A stretch of DNA of 64,000 bases from Novosphingobium chloroacetimidivorans. Lineage in GTDB: Bacteria; Pseudomonadota; Alphaproteobacteria; Sphingomonadales; Sphingomonadaceae. Of the stretch, positions 19,089 to 28,313 are shown in pieces (position 1 is the stretch's first letter; the number at the start of each line of letters is the position of its first letter). The translations under genes were made by a program, and so were the position numbers. The notes under the pieces are model-generated. The model was given only the letters and a program-made list of their open reading frames with translations, did no database searches and was not told the origin of the DNA. The stretch covers positions 35,126-99,125 of the forward strand of contig NZ_JACHLR010000018.1 in the NCBI RefSeq assembly GCF_014204535.1. Reading direction: 5' to 3'.

Positions 19089-19191
19089 CGCGCGGCAACC
19101 CGTCGCCAAGGGGGCGAGCGAAATGGCTTGGTTACTGTTCGGTAAGTCATGTTCGCTAATGCGCTGCCCCGTGACCGGGACCTTTATCGAT

Positions 19192-19893
19192 ATGGCGGGC
19201 GGGCCGATTTCGTACGCACTGCTGGCGGCGTTGGCAACCGCGCTGCTGGTCGCGGCGGCGACCGACTTGCGTCGGCGCGAAATCGACAACTGGCTCAACC
19301 TGGCCATCGCGCTCGCCGCGCCGCTGTATTGGCTGGCCGCCGGGCTCGACTGGGCGGCGATCGCCTTCCAGCTGGTGCTGGCGCTGTTCACCTTCGTGGC
19401 GGCCTGCGCCCTCTATGCCATGCGCCAGATGGGGGGCGGCGACGTCAAGCTGCTGAGCGCGCTGGCCTTATGGTTCGTGCCCGGCAGCTTCGTGCAGCTG
19501 ATCGTGATCATGGGCCTGATCGGCGGCGCGGCATCGGTGGCGATGGCAGTCGGCAACATGACCTGCGCCCCGCGCGAGACGGTGCGAAATGCACTCGCGA
19601 CCCTCGCGGCGAGCGCCTGGGTGCTTGGCGCCTGCGCGGTGACTTTCACGGCCGCGACCGGTCAGCCACTGGTCGCCTTGGACACGCTCGGCAAGGTTAC
19701 CGCGCCTTTGCCCGGAGTGCTGCTGGCGATCGTCGGCCTGTTGGCCCTGGCGCTGTTCGCCACCGGCCTCAGCCACATCTTCCGCCGCCAACGTGGCGCG
19801 ATTCCGATACCTTACGGCGTCGCGATCTCTGCCGCGGGGCTCTGGGTCCTGTTTCAAGGCATGATCTCGAGCCCGATCGTGACGGCACTGTAA
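19192..19893 (+). CDS. cpaA: Prepilin peptidase of the Flp/Tad pilus (A24 family)
   Basis: This aspartic membrane peptidase cuts the leader of Flp-type prepilins. The two catalytic aspartates are in ATDLRRREI near the N-terminus and in MGGGDVKLL, the GxGD motif. The 233-residue form from ATG 19192 has about six to seven membrane helices; it is longer than the minimal TadV proteins because of extra C-terminal helices. It is the first gene of the pilus operon, separated by 87 bases from cpaB. An in-frame upstream start at 19081 is unlikely because it overlaps the divergent gene. Confidence 0.88.
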   Translation: MAGGPISYALLAALATALLVAAATDLRRREIDNWLNLAIALAAPLYWLAAGLDWAAIAFQLVLALFTFVAACALYAMRQMGGGDVKLLSALALWFVPGSFVQLIVIMGLIGGAASVAMAVGNMTCAPRETVRNALATLAASAWVLGACAVTFTAATGQPLVALDTLGKVTAPLPGVLLAIVGLLALALFATGLSHIFRRQRGAIPIPYGVAISAAGLWVLFQGMISSPIVTAL

Positions 19894-19980
19894 GAATAAG
19901 AGCCACAGTGAACCCGATCTTTACCAATTTGCCCCAAGTAGCACGGATCAACTCGGGGATCTTCAGGGGGCTGCCAAGCC

Positions 19981-21006
19981 ATGGATAAGAAGAAGCTGCT
20001 GCTGCTCGTCGCAGCGCTGCTCATCGCAGTGACCACCGCCTTCGCGGCCCGGTCCGTCTTCTCGGGCGGCGGTGTTGCGCCCACTGCGGAAGCGGTGCCG
20101 GTGGCGCCGGTCGGTCCCAAGGTCCTGGTGGCACAGCGTGCGCTGCCGACGGGCACGATCATCACCGCTGATTCGGTCTCGTTCCAGGACTGGCCCAAGG
20201 AGCTGGTGCAGGACGCCTACTTCCTCAACGGCCAGGCCGACATGAGCAAGCTGCTGGGCACCGTGGTCCGCTATCCCGTCCCCGCCGGCCAGCCGCTGAC
20301 GCAGGGTGCGCTCGTCGCTCCCGGTGACCGCGGCTTCCTCGCCGCCGCGCTCGGGCCGGGCATGCGCGCGATCACCATCCCCGTGTCCGATACCTCGGGC
20401 GTGGGCGGCTTCGTGTTCCCGGGCGACCGGGTCGATCTCATGCTCACGCAGTCGGTCAAGAGCGGCGCCGATCAGGAGCTGAAGGCGGCCGAGACGATCC
20501 TGCGCAACGTGCGCGTCCTTGCCACCGACCAGGCCACCGCGAGCGAGATCGTCGAGGGCAAGAGCGTGGTGAAGACCTCGCGCACCGTCACTCTCGAAGT
20601 CACCCCGCGCATTGCCGAGAAGATTTCCGTTGCCGAGACGGTCGGCCAGCTGAGCCTCAGCCTGCGTCCGCTGGCGGACAACCAGGCCGACTTCGAGCGG
20701 GTGCTCGCCAGCGGCGACCTGAAGGTGCCCGAAGGCGCCACGAAGGAGCAGGAAGACCAGCTCATGCGTCAGGCGATGAACCACCCGATCGAAGGCAGCA
20801 CGACGTTCGTGACCGGCGGCGATGTCTCGCGCTTCCAACCCTCGCGCTACGTGCCGCCTTCGTCGGCAGCACCTGCGGCGGCGCCGATGATGGCGGCTCC
20901 GGCTGCACCCGGCGCACCTGCGGCTGCTTATGTCCCGCGTCCGTCCGGTCCCATGGTGCGCGTCACCCGTGGCAAGACCACCACTGCCGAAGCGGCGGGC
21001 AAGTAA
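19981..21006 (+). CDS. cpaB: Flp pilus assembly protein CpaB/RcpC
   Basis: The 341-residue periplasmic protein has an N-terminal membrane anchor (KKKLLLLVAALLIAVTTAF) and a SAF-type domain beginning VLVAQRALPTGTIITADS, followed by the RcpC/CpaB core. The last 60 residues are Pro/Ala-rich. It helps assemble or stabilise the outer-membrane secretin. It is the second pilus gene, immediately before the secretin gene, whose upstream in-frame ATG would directly abut the cpaB stop. Confidence 0.92.
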   Translation: MDKKKLLLLVAALLIAVTTAFAARSVFSGGGVAPTAEAVPVAPVGPKVLVAQRALPTGTIITADSVSFQDWPKELVQDAYFLNGQADMSKLLGTVVRYPVPAGQPLTQGALVAPGDRGFLAAALGPGMRAITIPVSDTSGVGGFVFPGDRVDLMLTQSVKSGADQELKAAETILRNVRVLATDQATASEIVEGKSVVKTSRTVTLEVTPRIAEKISVAETVGQLSLSLRPLADNQADFERVLASGDLKVPEGATKEQEDQLMRQAMNHPIEGSTTFVTGGDVSRFQPSRYVPPSSAAPAAAPMMAAPAAPGAPAAAYVPRPSGPMVRVTRGKTTTAEAAGK

Positions 21007-21051
21007 ATGCGCCGCCTCAACCAGCCTCATTCCGCCCAGAAGGGTAACGCC

Positions 21052-22635
21052 ATGACCTTCCGTCTTCTCAGGACCGCGCTGTTCGCCGCATGTGCCGCCG
21101 CGCCCCTGGCGCTGTTGCCCGCCGCTCCCGCCGCCGCGCAGGCTTTGATCCGCCCGGCGCAGGACATCACTTTGTCGATCGGCTCTGGCCAGCTCGTCAG
21201 CCTGCCCGGCAACATGGCCGACGTGTTCGTCTCCAACGATGCCGTTGCCGACGTGCAGGTGAAGTCGCAGCGCCAGCTCTACGTGTTCGGCAAGGGCGGC
21301 GGCCTCACCACCGTCTACGCCAGCAACGCCAAGGGCGATGTGGTGTGGTCGGCCAACGTGCGGGTCGGCTCCAACCTCGACAGCGTCGATTCGATGCTGC
21401 GCCTGGCCATGCCGGATGCGAAGATCGGCGTCTCGACGATGGGCTCCAACACCTTCCTGCTGACGGGCACGGTCAAGTCGCCCGAGGATGGTGCGGAAGC
21501 CGAGCGCCTGGTTCAGGCCTATGTCGGCAAGGACGCCAACGTCATCAGCCGCGTACGCACCGCGACGCCGCTGCAGGTGAACCTGCAGGTGCGCTTCGCC
21601 GAGGTGAGCCGCTCGCTGGTCAAGCAGCTGAATTCAAACCTGTCGACCCTGGATGGCACCGGCGGGTTCAAGTTCGGCATCGGGCAAGGCCGCCCGACTG
21701 GCCCTTTCAACGCTGAGCGTTTCTCCGCTCTGGGCATGGGCCAAACTGTCACGACTACTATACGAGATCCTGCCACCGGCCAGATCGTCACGACCATACC
21801 GGGCACAGCGGTGAGCCGCGTTGAAGGCCTCACGTCGATTGCAGGTTTGGGCAAGCTGTTCGGCCTCAACATTCTGGGCACGCTCGATGCGGGTGAGAAC
21901 ATTGGCCTCGTCACCACGCTCGCGCAGCCTAATCTGACCGCCCTTTCCGGCGAGACCGCCGACTTCCTGGCAGGCGGCGAATACCCGATCCCGATTTCTC
22001 AGGGCCTGGGCGCCACATCGGTAGAATTCAAGAAGTACGGCGTCAGCCTCGCCTACACGCCCACCGTGCTGTCCAACGGCCGCATTTCGCTGCGCGTCCG
22101 CCCCGAAGTCTCGGAGCTGACCACGCAAGGCTCGGTGGTGCTGAACGGCTACTCAATCCCGGGCATCACCGTGCGCCGCACCGAGACGACCGTGGAACTG
22201 GGTTCGGGCCAAAGCTTCATGATCGCCGGACTGCTGAGCAACAATTCGCAGAACACCATCCAGAAGCTGCCCGGCGCGGGCGACCTGCCGATCCTGGGCT
22301 CGCTGTTCCGCTCCACCAGCTATCGCCGCGGCGAGACCGAGCTGGTGATCGTGGTGACGCCGTACCTGGTGAACCCGGTGGACGGCAATCAGATCGCCCT
22401 GCCGACCGACGGCTTCAACGCGCCCAACGATCTGCAGCGCATCCTGGGCAACATGGAAACCGACGGTTCGGTGGGCAGCAAGGCCGACCGTTCGCGACCC
22501 ACCGCTGCTCCGGTGTCGACAGGTCCTGACCTCGGCGCCGCCAGTTCCTTGCCCGCCGCCGAGGGCAAGAAGGGCAAGTCAGGCAAGCGCTCCGCCGCAG
22601 CCGATGCCGCCCCCGGCTTCGCCACCAAGTTCTGA
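21052..22635 (+). CDS. cpaC: Flp pilus outer-membrane secretin CpaC/RcpA
   Basis: The 527-residue protein forms the outer-membrane channel for the pilus. It has a cleavable signal peptide ending PAAAQA, an N-terminal pilus-specific domain (residues about 30-180) and a C-terminal secretin domain with LSGETADFLAGGEYPIP and GSGQSFMIAGLL. The start at 21052 is preferred to the ATG at 21007 because AGAAGGG sits seven bases upstream and the signal peptide is then standard. A Lys/Pro/Ala-rich tail follows the secretin domain. It is tightly spaced with cpaB and cpaD. Confidence 0.93.
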   Translation: MTFRLLRTALFAACAAAPLALLPAAPAAAQALIRPAQDITLSIGSGQLVSLPGNMADVFVSNDAVADVQVKSQRQLYVFGKGGGLTTVYASNAKGDVVWSANVRVGSNLDSVDSMLRLAMPDAKIGVSTMGSNTFLLTGTVKSPEDGAEAERLVQAYVGKDANVISRVRTATPLQVNLQVRFAEVSRSLVKQLNSNLSTLDGTGGFKFGIGQGRPTGPFNAERFSALGMGQTVTTTIRDPATGQIVTTIPGTAVSRVEGLTSIAGLGKLFGLNILGTLDAGENIGLVTTLAQPNLTALSGETADFLAGGEYPIPISQGLGATSVEFKKYGVSLAYTPTVLSNGRISLRVRPEVSELTTQGSVVLNGYSIPGITVRRTETTVELGSGQSFMIAGLLSNNSQNTIQKLPGAGDLPILGSLFRSTSYRRGETELVIVVTPYLVNPVDGNQIALPTDGFNAPNDLQRILGNMETDGSVGSKADRSRPTAAPVSTGPDLGAASSLPAAEGKKGKSGKRSAAADAAPGFATKF

Positions 22636-22646
22636 AGGGATCGACG

Positions 22647-23279
22647 ATGAAGCACCGCATCCTCTCCATCGCCGCCCTCGCACTCGGCGCCTCGCTCGCC
22701 GGCTGCACCGGCATGCCCACCAACAGCTCGATGAACTCGGTCCACGAACCCGTGGTCGAGCGGGTGAACTACACTCTCGATCTCGCCACCGGCAACGGCG
22801 GCCTCTCCTACCCCGAGCAGCAGCGCCTTGCCGGCTGGTTCGAGGAACTGGGTCTTCGCTATGGCGATGCGATCTCGGTCCAGGACCCGATGCAAAGCCC
22901 CGAGACGCGCGGCACGATCGCAGCGCTGGCGGCACGCTACAGCCTGGACCTGAGCGACACGGTTCCAGTCAGCACCGGCTTCGTCGAAGCGGGCACCACC
23001 CGTGTCGTCGTCACCCGCGGCAAGGCGGTGGTCCATGGCTGCCCCGACTGGAGCGGGCACTCAGACGCGAACTTCAAGAACGGTCTCTCGCGTAACTACG
23101 GCTGCGCCACCAACAGCAACCTGGCCGCGATGATCGCCAATCCCGAGCATCTGGTGAAGGGCGACGGGTCGCAGGGCGACACCACGATCATGAGCTCGAA
23201 CAAGGCGATCAGTGCCTATCGTGCCAAGACGCCGACCGGATCGGCGGACCTCAAGTCCAGCAGCACCAAGGGGAACTGA
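22647..23279 (+). CDS. cpaD: Pilus assembly lipoprotein CpaD
   Basis: The 210-residue protein has a lipoprotein signal peptide ending LAGC and the CpaD family body, including HGCPDWSGHSDANF and NYGCATNSNLAAMIANP with two conserved cysteines. It is thought to guide or stabilise the secretin in the outer membrane. It lies 11 bases after cpaC and two bases before cpaE. Family membership is clear from these motifs and from gene order. Confidence 0.93.
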   Translation: MKHRILSIAALALGASLAGCTGMPTNSSMNSVHEPVVERVNYTLDLATGNGGLSYPEQQRLAGWFEELGLRYGDAISVQDPMQSPETRGTIAALAARYSLDLSDTVPVSTGFVEAGTTRVVVTRGKAVVHGCPDWSGHSDANFKNGLSRNYGCATNSNLAAMIANPEHLVKGDGSQGDTTIMSSNKAISAYRAKTPTGSADLKSSSTKGN

Positions 23280-23281
23280 GC

Positions 23282-24571
23282 ATGAACGCACCCTGGAAAG
23301 CCGGCGCGCGTGATCCCTTCGCCGCATACCTGTGCGACGATGCCTCGCTCGACGTGCTGCGCCCGATCGCCATGGAGCTGGGCTGGCAACCGGAGAAGTG
23401 CGGCAAGGGCGGCCTGCGCAGCGCCGTGCAGTCGCTCTCCATCGCCGCGAGCCCCAACATCCTGATGGTCGATCTGTCGGAAAGCGGCGATCCGCTGAAC
23501 GACATCAATGCGCTGGCCGAGGTGTGCGAGCCCGGCACGGTGGTGCTTGCGGTCGGTCAGGTCAACGACGTGCGCCTGTATCGCGACCTCATCTCCAGCG
23601 GCATCCATGACTATCTGCTCAAGCCGCTGTCGCCGGCCGCCGTTCGCGACGCGCTGATCGAGGCGCAGACGGCGTTCTCCACACCCAAGGTCGTCGACAC
23701 CGGCGGCGAGAAGCGCCACGTCTCGACGGCAGTGGTCGGCACCCGCGGCGGCGTCGGCGCCTCGACCATCGCGACTTCGCTGGCCTGGCTGTTCAGCGCC
23801 GAGGACAAGCTCTCAACCGCGCTGCTCGACCTCGACATTCACTTCGGCACCGGCGCGCTCAGCCTGGACCTGGAGCCTGGCCGCGGCCTCACCGACGCGA
23901 TCGAGAACCCCAGCCGCATCGACGGCCTGTTCATCGAGCGCGCGATGATCCGCGCCAACGACAACCTCGCGCTGCTCTCGGCCGAGGCGCCGATCCACAC
24001 CCCGCTCCTGACGGACGGCGGCGCCTTCCTGCAGCTGGAAGAGGAGTTCCGCTCCGCCTTCGACATGACAGTGATCGACCTGCCGCGCTCGATGCTGGTC
24101 AACTTTCCGATGCTGCTTGCCGACGTGAACGTGGTGGTGCTGGCGACCGAAATGACGCTCGCCTCGGCGCGTGATTCGATCCGCCTGCTCTCCTGGCTCA
24201 AGTCGAACGCGCCGCATGCGCAAGTGATCGTCGCCGCCAACAAGGTCCAGGCCGCATTCTCCGAGATCACCCGCGCCGACTTCGAGGCCTCGATCGAGCG
24301 CAAGCTGAACCTCTCGATCCCCTATGACATCAAGGCGTCGAGCAACGCCGCGAAGCTGGGGCAGACTTTCGTCCACGCCAACCGCGCCAGCAAGGCGGGC
24401 ACCGCGATGCGCGAACTGGCGCAGCTGGTGGTCGGCGCGAGCGAGAACACCGACAAGGCCGCACCCAAGAAAGCGCTGCTCAGCAAGTTCGATTTCAAGA
24501 CCATGCTGGGCAAGAAGGACAAGGCGGATGCCGCACCCAAGCCCAAGGCCAAGGCCAAGGCCGGCCGCTGA
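23282..24571 (+). CDS. cpaE: Pilus assembly ATPase-like protein CpaE/TadZ
   Basis: The 429-residue protein has an N-terminal receiver-like domain (about 15-130) and a MinD/ParA-type ATPase domain whose deviant Walker A reads GTRGGVGASTIA. The signature lysine of MinD-type proteins (KGGVGK) is replaced here, as is common in the TadZ branch. It localises the pilus machine to the pole. The C-terminus is Lys/Ala-rich. The next gene is tadB after 46 bases; the expected cpaF/tadA ATPase gene is missing between them. Confidence 0.92.
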   Translation: MNAPWKAGARDPFAAYLCDDASLDVLRPIAMELGWQPEKCGKGGLRSAVQSLSIAASPNILMVDLSESGDPLNDINALAEVCEPGTVVLAVGQVNDVRLYRDLISSGIHDYLLKPLSPAAVRDALIEAQTAFSTPKVVDTGGEKRHVSTAVVGTRGGVGASTIATSLAWLFSAEDKLSTALLDLDIHFGTGALSLDLEPGRGLTDAIENPSRIDGLFIERAMIRANDNLALLSAEAPIHTPLLTDGGAFLQLEEEFRSAFDMTVIDLPRSMLVNFPMLLADVNVVVLATEMTLASARDSIRLLSWLKSNAPHAQVIVAANKVQAAFSEITRADFEASIERKLNLSIPYDIKASSNAAKLGQTFVHANRASKAGTAMRELAQLVVGASENTDKAAPKKALLSKFDFKTMLGKKDKADAAPKPKAKAKAGR

Positions 24572-24617
24572 GCCCCGTCGACGCGCACCCGACCTGAACT
24601 GAAAGGCGAACCTGCCC

Positions 24618-25589
24618 ATGAACCTCCTCCAGCTCCTGCTGATCGTGCTCGGCCTGACCGGCGCGGTGGCGATGGTGTGGGCGGCGTTCGCAGGCCCCTC
24701 GCCCAAGAAGGAGTCGACGCGCCGGCTGAAGCAGGTCCGCTTCCGCCATTCGGACAATGCGGTCGAGCGGGTCGAGATGCAGATGCGCAAGGCCGTCGCC
24801 GCGCGCCGGCCCAGGACCTACCAGGTCGCAGGATCGAGCTCGCGCATCGAGGCGCTGGCGTTGCGCCTGCATCGTACCGGCAAGGGCTGGACGCTGCAGC
24901 AGTATGTCTGGACGTCCTTCGGCCTGTTCGCGCTGGTCGGTCTGCTGGTGTTCCTGAAGTCGGGCGCGCCGTTGCTGGCGCTGGTGGTCGGCGTCTTCGC
25001 CGGTGCCGGCTTGCCGCACGTCGTGGTCAACTACCTCATCAAGAAGCGCAACACCCAGTTCACCGTCAAGTTCGCGGACGCCATCGACCTGCTGGTGCGC
25101 GGGCTGAGGTCCGGCCTGCCGGTTTCCGAAACGCTGGGCATCGTCGCCAACGAAGTGCCTGGCCCGGTCGGCGAGGAGTTCAAGCTCATCACCGAGCGAA
25201 TCAAGATCGGCAAGTCGATGGAGGACGCGCTCCAGGACACCGCCAACCGGCTCGACATGGCCGAATTCAGCTTCTTCTGCATCACGCTCGCCATTCAGCG
25301 CGAAACCGGCGGCAACCTGGCCGAGACGCTGGCGAACCTGTCCGACGTGCTGCGCAAGCGCGCGCAGATGAAGCTGAAGATCCGCGCGATGAGCTCTGAA
25401 TCGAAGGCTTCCGCCTACATCGTCGGCTCACTGCCCTTCATCGTCTTCGCCATGATCTACTGGGTCAACTCGGGCTACATCGGCAAGTTCTTCCTGGACG
25501 AGCGGCTGATGGTCGCGGGACTGGGTGGCCTGGTGTGGATGAGCATCGGCGCCTTCATCATGGCCAAGATGGTCAGCTTCGAGATCTGA
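24618..25589 (+). CDS. tadB: Tad pilus inner-membrane platform protein TadB
   Basis: The 323-residue type II secretion F-domain protein has an N-terminal helix, a central pair of helices, the cytoplasmic T2SSF segment (VKFADAIDLLVRGLRSGLPVSETLG, shortened here to VKFADAIDLLVRGL in essence) and C-terminal helices. The segment ETGGNLAETLANLSDVLRKR is the most conserved part. It forms the assembly platform with TadC. An AAAGG-like site precedes the ATG. It follows cpaE directly. Confidence 0.92.
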   Translation: MNLLQLLLIVLGLTGAVAMVWAAFAGPSPKKESTRRLKQVRFRHSDNAVERVEMQMRKAVAARRPRTYQVAGSSSRIEALALRLHRTGKGWTLQQYVWTSFGLFALVGLLVFLKSGAPLLALVVGVFAGAGLPHVVVNYLIKKRNTQFTVKFADAIDLLVRGLRSGLPVSETLGIVANEVPGPVGEEFKLITERIKIGKSMEDALQDTANRLDMAEFSFFCITLAIQRETGGNLAETLANLSDVLRKRAQMKLKIRAMSSESKASAYIVGSLPFIVFAMIYWVNSGYIGKFFLDERLMVAGLGGLVWMSIGAFIMAKMVSFEI

Positions 25590-25608
25590 GCGGGAAAGTC
25601 ACCACGCC

Positions 25609-26619
25609 ATGCTAGCCCAACCCGCCGGTCCCACTATCCTCGGCTTCGACGTGCTGTTCGTCGGCACGATCCTGGTCGCTGTCGCCGCCGGCGCGGTGAT
25701 CCTGGCGATCTACGCCGCGATCACGGTGCGCGATCCGATGAGCAAGCGGGTCAAGGCGCTTACCGAGCGGCGCGAGCAGCTCAAGGCCGGCATCGCCGTC
25801 GCCCCGCGCAAACGGCAGAGCGTGGTGCGCCGCAACCAGCACACCGACAACCTGACGCAGGTGCTGGGCAAGTTCCGCATGCTGCAGGACAGCCAGATCA
25901 AGGCGGTGCAGCAGAAGCTGTTCCAGGCCGGCGTGCGCAAGAAGGAATACGCGGTCGCCGTCATCTTCGCGCGGCTGGTAGCGCCCATCGTGCTGGGCAC
26001 GATCGTCGGCGCATTGGTTTATTGGGTCGAGTACTGGCCCGAGTGGAGCAGCTTCAAGCGCTTCATGGCCTTCGCCGCGGCCGTGGGCCTGGGCTACAAG
26101 GGCCCCGACATCTTCCTGCAAAACATGATCTCCAAGCGCACCGACGCGATCCGCAAGGGCCTGCCCGACGCGCTCGACCTGCTGGTGATTTGCGCCGAGG
26201 CGGGCCTCACCGTCGATGCCGCGTTCGAGCGCGTCGCCCGCGAGCTGGGCCGCGCCTATCCCGAACTGGGCGACGAGTTTTCGCTTACCTCGATCGAGCT
26301 GGCGTTCCTGACAGACCGCCGCACCGCATTCGAGAACCTCGCCTATCGTGTCGACCTCGACTCCGTGCGCGGCGTGGTCACCACCATGATCCAGACCGAG
26401 CGCTACGGCACGCCGCTGGCGTCCGCCCTGCGCGTGCTCTCGGCCGAATTCCGCAACGAGCGCATGATGCGCGCCGAGGAAAAGGCTGCGCGCCTTCCCG
26501 CGATCATGACCGTGCCGCTGATCCTGTTCATCCTGCCGGTGCTGTTCGTGGTCATCCTCGGCCCGGCGGCCTGCTCGATCGCCGATGCCTTCTCCGGCGG
26601 CGGACCGGCGGGGAACTGA
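25609..26619 (+). CDS. tadC: Tad pilus inner-membrane platform protein TadC
   Basis: The 336-residue protein is the second F-domain platform protein. It shows the conserved LPDALDLLVICAEAGLTVD segment and ALRVLSAEFRNERMMRAEEKA, with membrane helices at the N-terminus, near residues 125-165 and at the C-terminus. It is 19 bases after tadB and is the last gene of the operon, followed by a perfect 15-base-pair hairpin at 26654-26687. TadD, TadE/F/G and the Flp pilin are not encoded downstream. Confidence 0.92.
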   Translation: MLAQPAGPTILGFDVLFVGTILVAVAAGAVILAIYAAITVRDPMSKRVKALTERREQLKAGIAVAPRKRQSVVRRNQHTDNLTQVLGKFRMLQDSQIKAVQQKLFQAGVRKKEYAVAVIFARLVAPIVLGTIVGALVYWVEYWPEWSSFKRFMAFAAAVGLGYKGPDIFLQNMISKRTDAIRKGLPDALDLLVICAEAGLTVDAAFERVARELGRAYPELGDEFSLTSIELAFLTDRRTAFENLAYRVDLDSVRGVVTTMIQTERYGTPLASALRVLSAEFRNERMMRAEEKAARLPAIMTVPLILFILPVLFVVILGPAACSIADAFSGGGPAGN

Positions 26620-26653
26620 GGCTCCTTCTCCCCTCCCCCGGCACAACCCAAGC

Positions 26654-26687
26654 CTTCGACATCCCCGCGAAAGCGGGGATGTCGAAG
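26654..26687. repeat. REP-like hairpin after tadC
   Basis: A perfect inverted repeat of 15 bases (CTTCGACATCCCCGC) with a GAAA loop. It belongs to the CCCCGCGAAAGCGGGG family that also occurs at 50299-50393 and 55245-55337. Its position after the pilus operon could let it stop or protect the transcript, but no T-run follows. Confidence 0.85.
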
Positions 26688-26722
26688 TTGTTGGTCCCAG
26701 CTGCAGAAGACGGCCCGCCGTT

Positions 26723-27364
26723 TCAGCGCGCCAATATACCCGCCATGATGATGTCGATCGTATGCTCGCGATATCGGTCGCGCAGTTCCTCGGTCAGGGT
26801 GTCCTGGTCGAAGCAGTACTTCATCACCAGGCGCGTCGAGAAGAAGCGGTCCACCGCGCCGGTTACCGTGAAGTAGAACAGCTGCGGATCGACGGAGCGG
26901 AACACCCCCGCCCGCACGCCCTCGCCGATCAGGTCTTCGTAGGCGCGATAGATCGGCGAGAGGTAGCAGTCGGCGATCCGCCGTGCCTCGGCATCGTCGC
27001 TTTCGCGCACCATGCGCATGGTCAGGCGGTTGAGGTAGGGGACCGCGTAGAAGGTATCGATGACCTTCGAGATATGCCGCCGCAGCTTCGCCTCCGGGTC
27101 CATGTCCCCCTTGGCGACCAGTGCGTCGACGCTGCGCACGATCGCCTGCCAGTCGCGGTCGAGCAACGCCTTCAGCAGACCGGCCTTGTTGCCGAAGTAG
27201 TATTTGACCAGGGCCGAGTTCAGCCCCGACCGCAGCGACAGCTCCGACAACGAAATGTCGACGATGTCGCCGTCGCGCATGATGGCGCTGGCAGTGTCGA
27301 GCAAGTGCTCGCGCGCGCCGGGCGGCACGGCCAGAGCGACATCCTCGACACCGATCCGCTTCAT
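26723..27364 (-). CDS. TetR/AcrR-family transcriptional regulator
   Basis: The 213-residue protein has an N-terminal helix-turn-helix (ISLSELSLRSGLNSALVKYYFGNKAGLLKALL) typical of TetR regulators in pattern, here spanning about residues 35-65, and an all-helical ligand domain. It begins seven bases after the SDR stop, so both are transcribed together. A 16-base palindrome at 28217-28232 upstream of the SDR gene is a likely operator, implying autoregulation. The ligand may be an acyl-CoA or an SDR substrate; that is inference. Confidence 0.9.
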   Translation of the reverse strand: MKRIGVEDVALAVPPGAREHLLDTASAIMRDGDIVDISLSELSLRSGLNSALVKYYFGNKAGLLKALLDRDWQAIVRSVDALVAKGDMDPEAKLRRHISKVIDTFYAVPYLNRLTMRMVRESDDAEARRIADCYLSPIYRAYEDLIGEGVRAGVFRSVDPQLFYFTVTGAVDRFFSTRLVMKYCFDQDTLTEELRDRYREHTIDIIMAGILAR

Positions 27365-27371
27365 GGCGTGC

Positions 27372-28157
27372 TTACTTGGGGCCCAGGCGGATCGCGCCGT
27401 CGAGACGGACGGATTCGCCATTGAGGTAGTCGTGCTCGAGCATGAACAGCGCGAGCTTGGCATACTCCTCGGCCTTGCCCAGGCGCTTGGGAAACGGCAC
27501 CATCGCGGCAAGCGCGTCCTGCACCTGCTGCGGCATGCTGGCCATCATCGGCGTTTCGAAGATGCCGGGCAGGATGGTGTTCACGCGGATGCCGTCGTTC
27601 ATCAGGTCGCGCGCGACCGGCAGCGTCATCGCCAGCACGCCGCCCTTGGACGCCGCGTAGGCCGCCTGGCCGATCTGCCCGTCCTGCGCCGCCACGGACG
27701 CGGTGTTGACGATCGCGCCGCGCGAACCGGCTTCGTCGACCGGATCGAGCGTGACGATACCGGCCGCCGCCTTGGAGATGCAGCGGAACGTGCCGACCAG
27801 GTTGATCGCGATGGCCTTCTCGAACAGCGCCATGTCGTGAGCCCTGGGAGCGCCGGTCTCGCGGTTCTTACCGACGGTCTTGGCGGCAGGCGCGATGCCG
27901 GCGCAGTTCACCAGTACCCGCTCCTGCCCATGCGCGGCGCGCGCCTTCTCGAACCCGGCGTCGACACTGGCTTCGTCGGTCACGTTGACTTCGCAGAATA
28001 CGCCGCCGATCTCGGCTGCGATCGCCTCGCCCGCCTCGGCGTTAAGATCGAACAAGGCGACCTTGACGCCCTTGGCGGCCAGAGCCCGCGCCGTCGCCGC
28101 GCCCAAGCCCGATGCGCCGCCCGTGACCACCGCCGCTACGCTGCTGTCGAGAATCAT
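27372..28157 (-). CDS. Short-chain dehydrogenase, 3-hydroxyacyl-CoA dehydrogenase type 2-like
   Basis: The 261-residue SDR has the cofactor motif TGGASGLG (residues 12-19), NCAG, and catalytic Ser154, Tyr167 and Lys171 (YAASK). DLNAEAGE after strand 2 places an aspartate where NAD(H) enzymes bind ribose. The overall pattern resembles HSD17B10-type 3-hydroxyacyl-CoA dehydrogenases. The ATG at 28157 has AAGGGG eight bases upstream, better than the GTG at 28166. It is in an operon with the TetR gene and lies downstream of a likely operator. Confidence 0.9.
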   Translation of the reverse strand: MILDSSVAAVVTGGASGLGAATARALAAKGVKVALFDLNAEAGEAIAAEIGGVFCEVNVTDEASVDAGFEKARAAHGQERVLVNCAGIAPAAKTVGKNRETGAPRAHDMALFEKAIAINLVGTFRCISKAAAGIVTLDPVDEAGSRGAIVNTASVAAQDGQIGQAAYAASKGGVLAMTLPVARDLMNDGIRVNTILPGIFETPMMASMPQQVQDALAAMVPFPKRLGKAEEYAKLALFMLEHDYLNGESVRLDGAIRLGPK

Positions 28158-28216
28158 GCCTGTCACCCCTTGCTGTATGGCTGGCGCACGGACACGTCGT
28201 CACGCCCGCTCGCCTC

Positions 28217-28232
28217 TTAATCGCTCGATTAA
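28217..28232. promoter_or_regulatory. Candidate TetR operator upstream of the SDR-TetR operon
   Basis: TTAATCGCTCGATTAA is a perfect inverted repeat of seven bases around a two-base centre. It lies 59 bases before the SDR start in an otherwise GC-rich gap, where a promoter is expected. Size and symmetry suit a TetR dimer. The link to the regulator gene two genes downstream is inferred from position. Confidence 0.6.
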
Positions 28233-28313
28233 GCCGCACCACAAGCAGGGTCAATCTGCGAAAGGACCGCCGTGCGCCGCACTCGCGATCACCAACCGCG
28301 ATCACCAGCCGCG

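Noticed and set aside
26654..26687. A CRISPR repeat or phage attachment site
   Set aside because: Related hairpins are dispersed singly between genes, not in a spaced array, and no integrase or cas gene is nearby.
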